In this document: piece after piece, positions 38,615-40,000 of the stretch
How positions within the stretch are numbered: the first letter of the stretch is position 1
Layout of the letters: each line of letters begins with the position of its first letter
Assembly: GCA_009746045.1 (NCBI GenBank)
Contig: RPFO01000175.1
Coordinates: forward strand, 2,494,634-2,534,633
DNA from: Mesostigma viride
Lineage: Eukaryota > Streptophyta > Mesostigmatophyceae > Mesostigmatales > Mesostigmataceae
Direction: 5' to 3'
DNA length: 40,000 nucleotides
Position numbers and translations under genes: made by a program
Notes under the pieces: model-generated
The model's input: the letters and a program-made list of their open reading frames with translations, nothing else
What the model was told of the DNA's origin: nothing
Databases searched by the model: none

Positions 38615-40000
38615 TCAGGTGGGTCTGGGGATGCTCCACTGCCCGATGGTGGAAGCTGCTCAGGTGGTGCTGGAGGCTCATCCTCGTCCCCCCATCCTCC
38701 TCATCTGCCAGCAGCTGCATGAGAGCGTTCACCATCCTACGCTTATCCTGTCTGCTGAAGGGCCGAGCGCGGGACTGGAACCTCCCAGAGGGCTGGAAGT
38801 TGGGCTGGAACCCTGGCTGCATCCGGTGATCGCCAGCAGGAACGCCAGGAGGAAGGCTGGGTGGCCTGGGAGATGGCAGGGCGCCAAAAGGTCCTCTCGT
38901 GGCAGGGGGAAACTGGTCCCGTCTAGGGCAGTCCCGTGCAAAGTGACCTGGCTGGTTGCAGATAAAACAGTTACCCTGGGTGGGATCCAAGGCATTGAGC
39001 TCCCCCAGGAGGTCATCCAGCTGGTTCAGGGACTTCTTGATGGGTGGCACTGGCGTGGCCACAGGCTCCCACTTGACAGAAAAAGCAGGCACACGACAAG
39101 GGTAAGCACATAAGACAACACCTTGTCCCATTGCCAATCCACGTAGTCGAACTGGGAGAAGTGCTTGTCCACATCCAGTCGCACGTGTGGAGCCATGCCA
39201 TGCAGTAGTCTGTGAAGCGCCTCTGCGTCAGAGCATTGGGGAATCTTGGCTCTAAGGTTGGTGAATTGCTCCACGAACTGTGGCAGCGTCAAACCAGCCT
39301 GCGTACAGTTAGCCAGTGCGTCCCGATCCATGCGAAGCTGATCCTGGGGTAACAGAAACCGGCGAAAGCCCAATAGGAGAGAGGGGAGGTCGGTACACGC
39401 ACGTCCAGCCACAGAACGCAAAAACTCATCAAAACGGTCGCTGGCACTGTCGCTCATCCGCTGCCTAACCATTCTCTTCTGGATGTCCATCGTGAGACGT
39501 TCCTCTGCCTTGGGCCCGTAGTTGGCGAAGTGGATAGCGAAGACATCCTGAAACTTGGTGGAGAAATGGTCGAAGCTGCGATGGGTAAGGTTGGTCAGCG
39601 ATAGCTTGTCTACCGACTCCACCTTGGGAAAAGGAACAGTACGAGGATACAAAGACGTGAGCTCCATCACTGGGGCGTGTGGTGCATTCTGATTCTCCGG
39701 CAATGTCGCAGCCACCGAGAGCCGTGGAGGCTCATGCCCCTGTGCATCTGTCCCTTCATCAACAAAAGGAGCGTCAACCGCATATACCCTTCGTATACCC
39801 AGTGTTGGAGACGGTTGATCCACGAAAACAGACTCTCCATCGCCCGCCTGCCCTTGCGACTCAAGTTGCTGCACACGCGCAATAGTCCTACCCACACTCT
39901 TCTCCAGCGCTTCCGCCACACTTCTAGCTCTCGCAGCTTCCTCACGTTCATGTTGTAATCGAATTTTCTCCGCTGTCAGCTCGTCAGCCGCTAGCCGAGT
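38562..40000 (-). pseudogene. Gag with CCHC zinc knuckle, 5' end outside window
   Basis: From the window edge (40000) the frame is open through a charged N-terminal coil (EKIRLQHEREEAARARSVAE) and the retrotransposon Gag fold (DFASNYGPKAE-type region; DRFDEFLRSVAGRACTDLPS, HRLLHGMAPHVRLDVDK). A frame change near 39095-39105 in a T5 run moves it to a second frame that has the zinc knuckle CFICNQPGHFARDC at 38969-38928 (CX2CX4HX4C) and a Pro/Arg/Gln-rich tail. The stop is at 38562, inside the start of the pol frame. Confidence 0.8.

Larger units (their letters stand above)
31868..40000 (-). mobile_element. Ty3/gypsy chromovirus-like retrotransposon, 5' end outside window
   Basis: In minus sense the order is Gag, protease, RT, RNase H, integrase, chromodomain, extra ORF, polypurine tract, 3' LTR. 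That order (RT before integrase) is the Ty3/gypsy order, and the chromodomain after integrase places it near chromoviruses. The 5' LTR and primer-binding site lie beyond 40000. At least five frame changes are needed across gag-pol, so this copy is either defective or carries assembly indels. Confidence 0.9.

Overview
The window looks like nuclear DNA from a plant-type photosynthetic eukaryote, most likely a green or streptophyte (charophyte-like) alga. The reasons are spliceosomal GT-AG introns, GC-rich coding exons, a pair of EGF/exostosin-type glycosyltransferase genes, a chromodomain Ty3/gypsy retrotransposon, several families of decayed non-LTR retrotransposon, and a very heavy load of simple repeats. 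The species cannot be fixed from sequence alone. Nothing bacterial is present.

Layout. 1-1500: two minisatellites that are inverted relatives of each other. 1527-1989: a tandem repeat of about 107 bp, each unit carrying a 22-bp perfect or near-perfect palindrome. 2067-10560: a multi-exon locus coding for a low-complexity, charged protein (or two proteins) of no family I recognise. Most of its longer introns carry degenerate copies of the same palindrome. The stop at 7133-7135 falls inside a consensus splice donor, so the two halves may be one gene. 10840-17260: a retrotransposon graveyard with LINE 3' ends carrying (TTAA)n tails, two tandem decayed LINE C-terminal segments, a frameshifted ORF1-like segment, the end of an RTE-like reverse transcriptase, and tRNA-like/SINE-like sequence.

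17425-30568: two paralogous EGF-exostosin genes in head-to-head (divergent) orientation about 1.4 kb apart, gene A on the minus strand and gene B on the plus strand. They share identical intron positions and phases. Gene A has a 4.2-kb first intron holding a 1.34-kb foldback element around a graded tetranucleotide array, an 895-bp TIR element with TA at both borders, and a 650-bp heptanucleotide array. Gene B has compact introns and one extra EGF-like module.

30930-31867: further (TTAA)n-associated element ends and a GC-rich coding-like remnant. 31868-40000: most of a chromodomain-bearing Ty3/gypsy element on the minus strand (3' LTR, polypurine tract, an extra 3' ORF, chromodomain, integrase, RNase H, RT, protease, Gag). 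It has several frame breaks and its 5' part lies beyond the window. The two glycosyltransferase genes are the only clearly recognisable intact host genes. The most unusual signals are the palindrome family in the introns of the unknown gene and the nested elements in gene A's intron 1.
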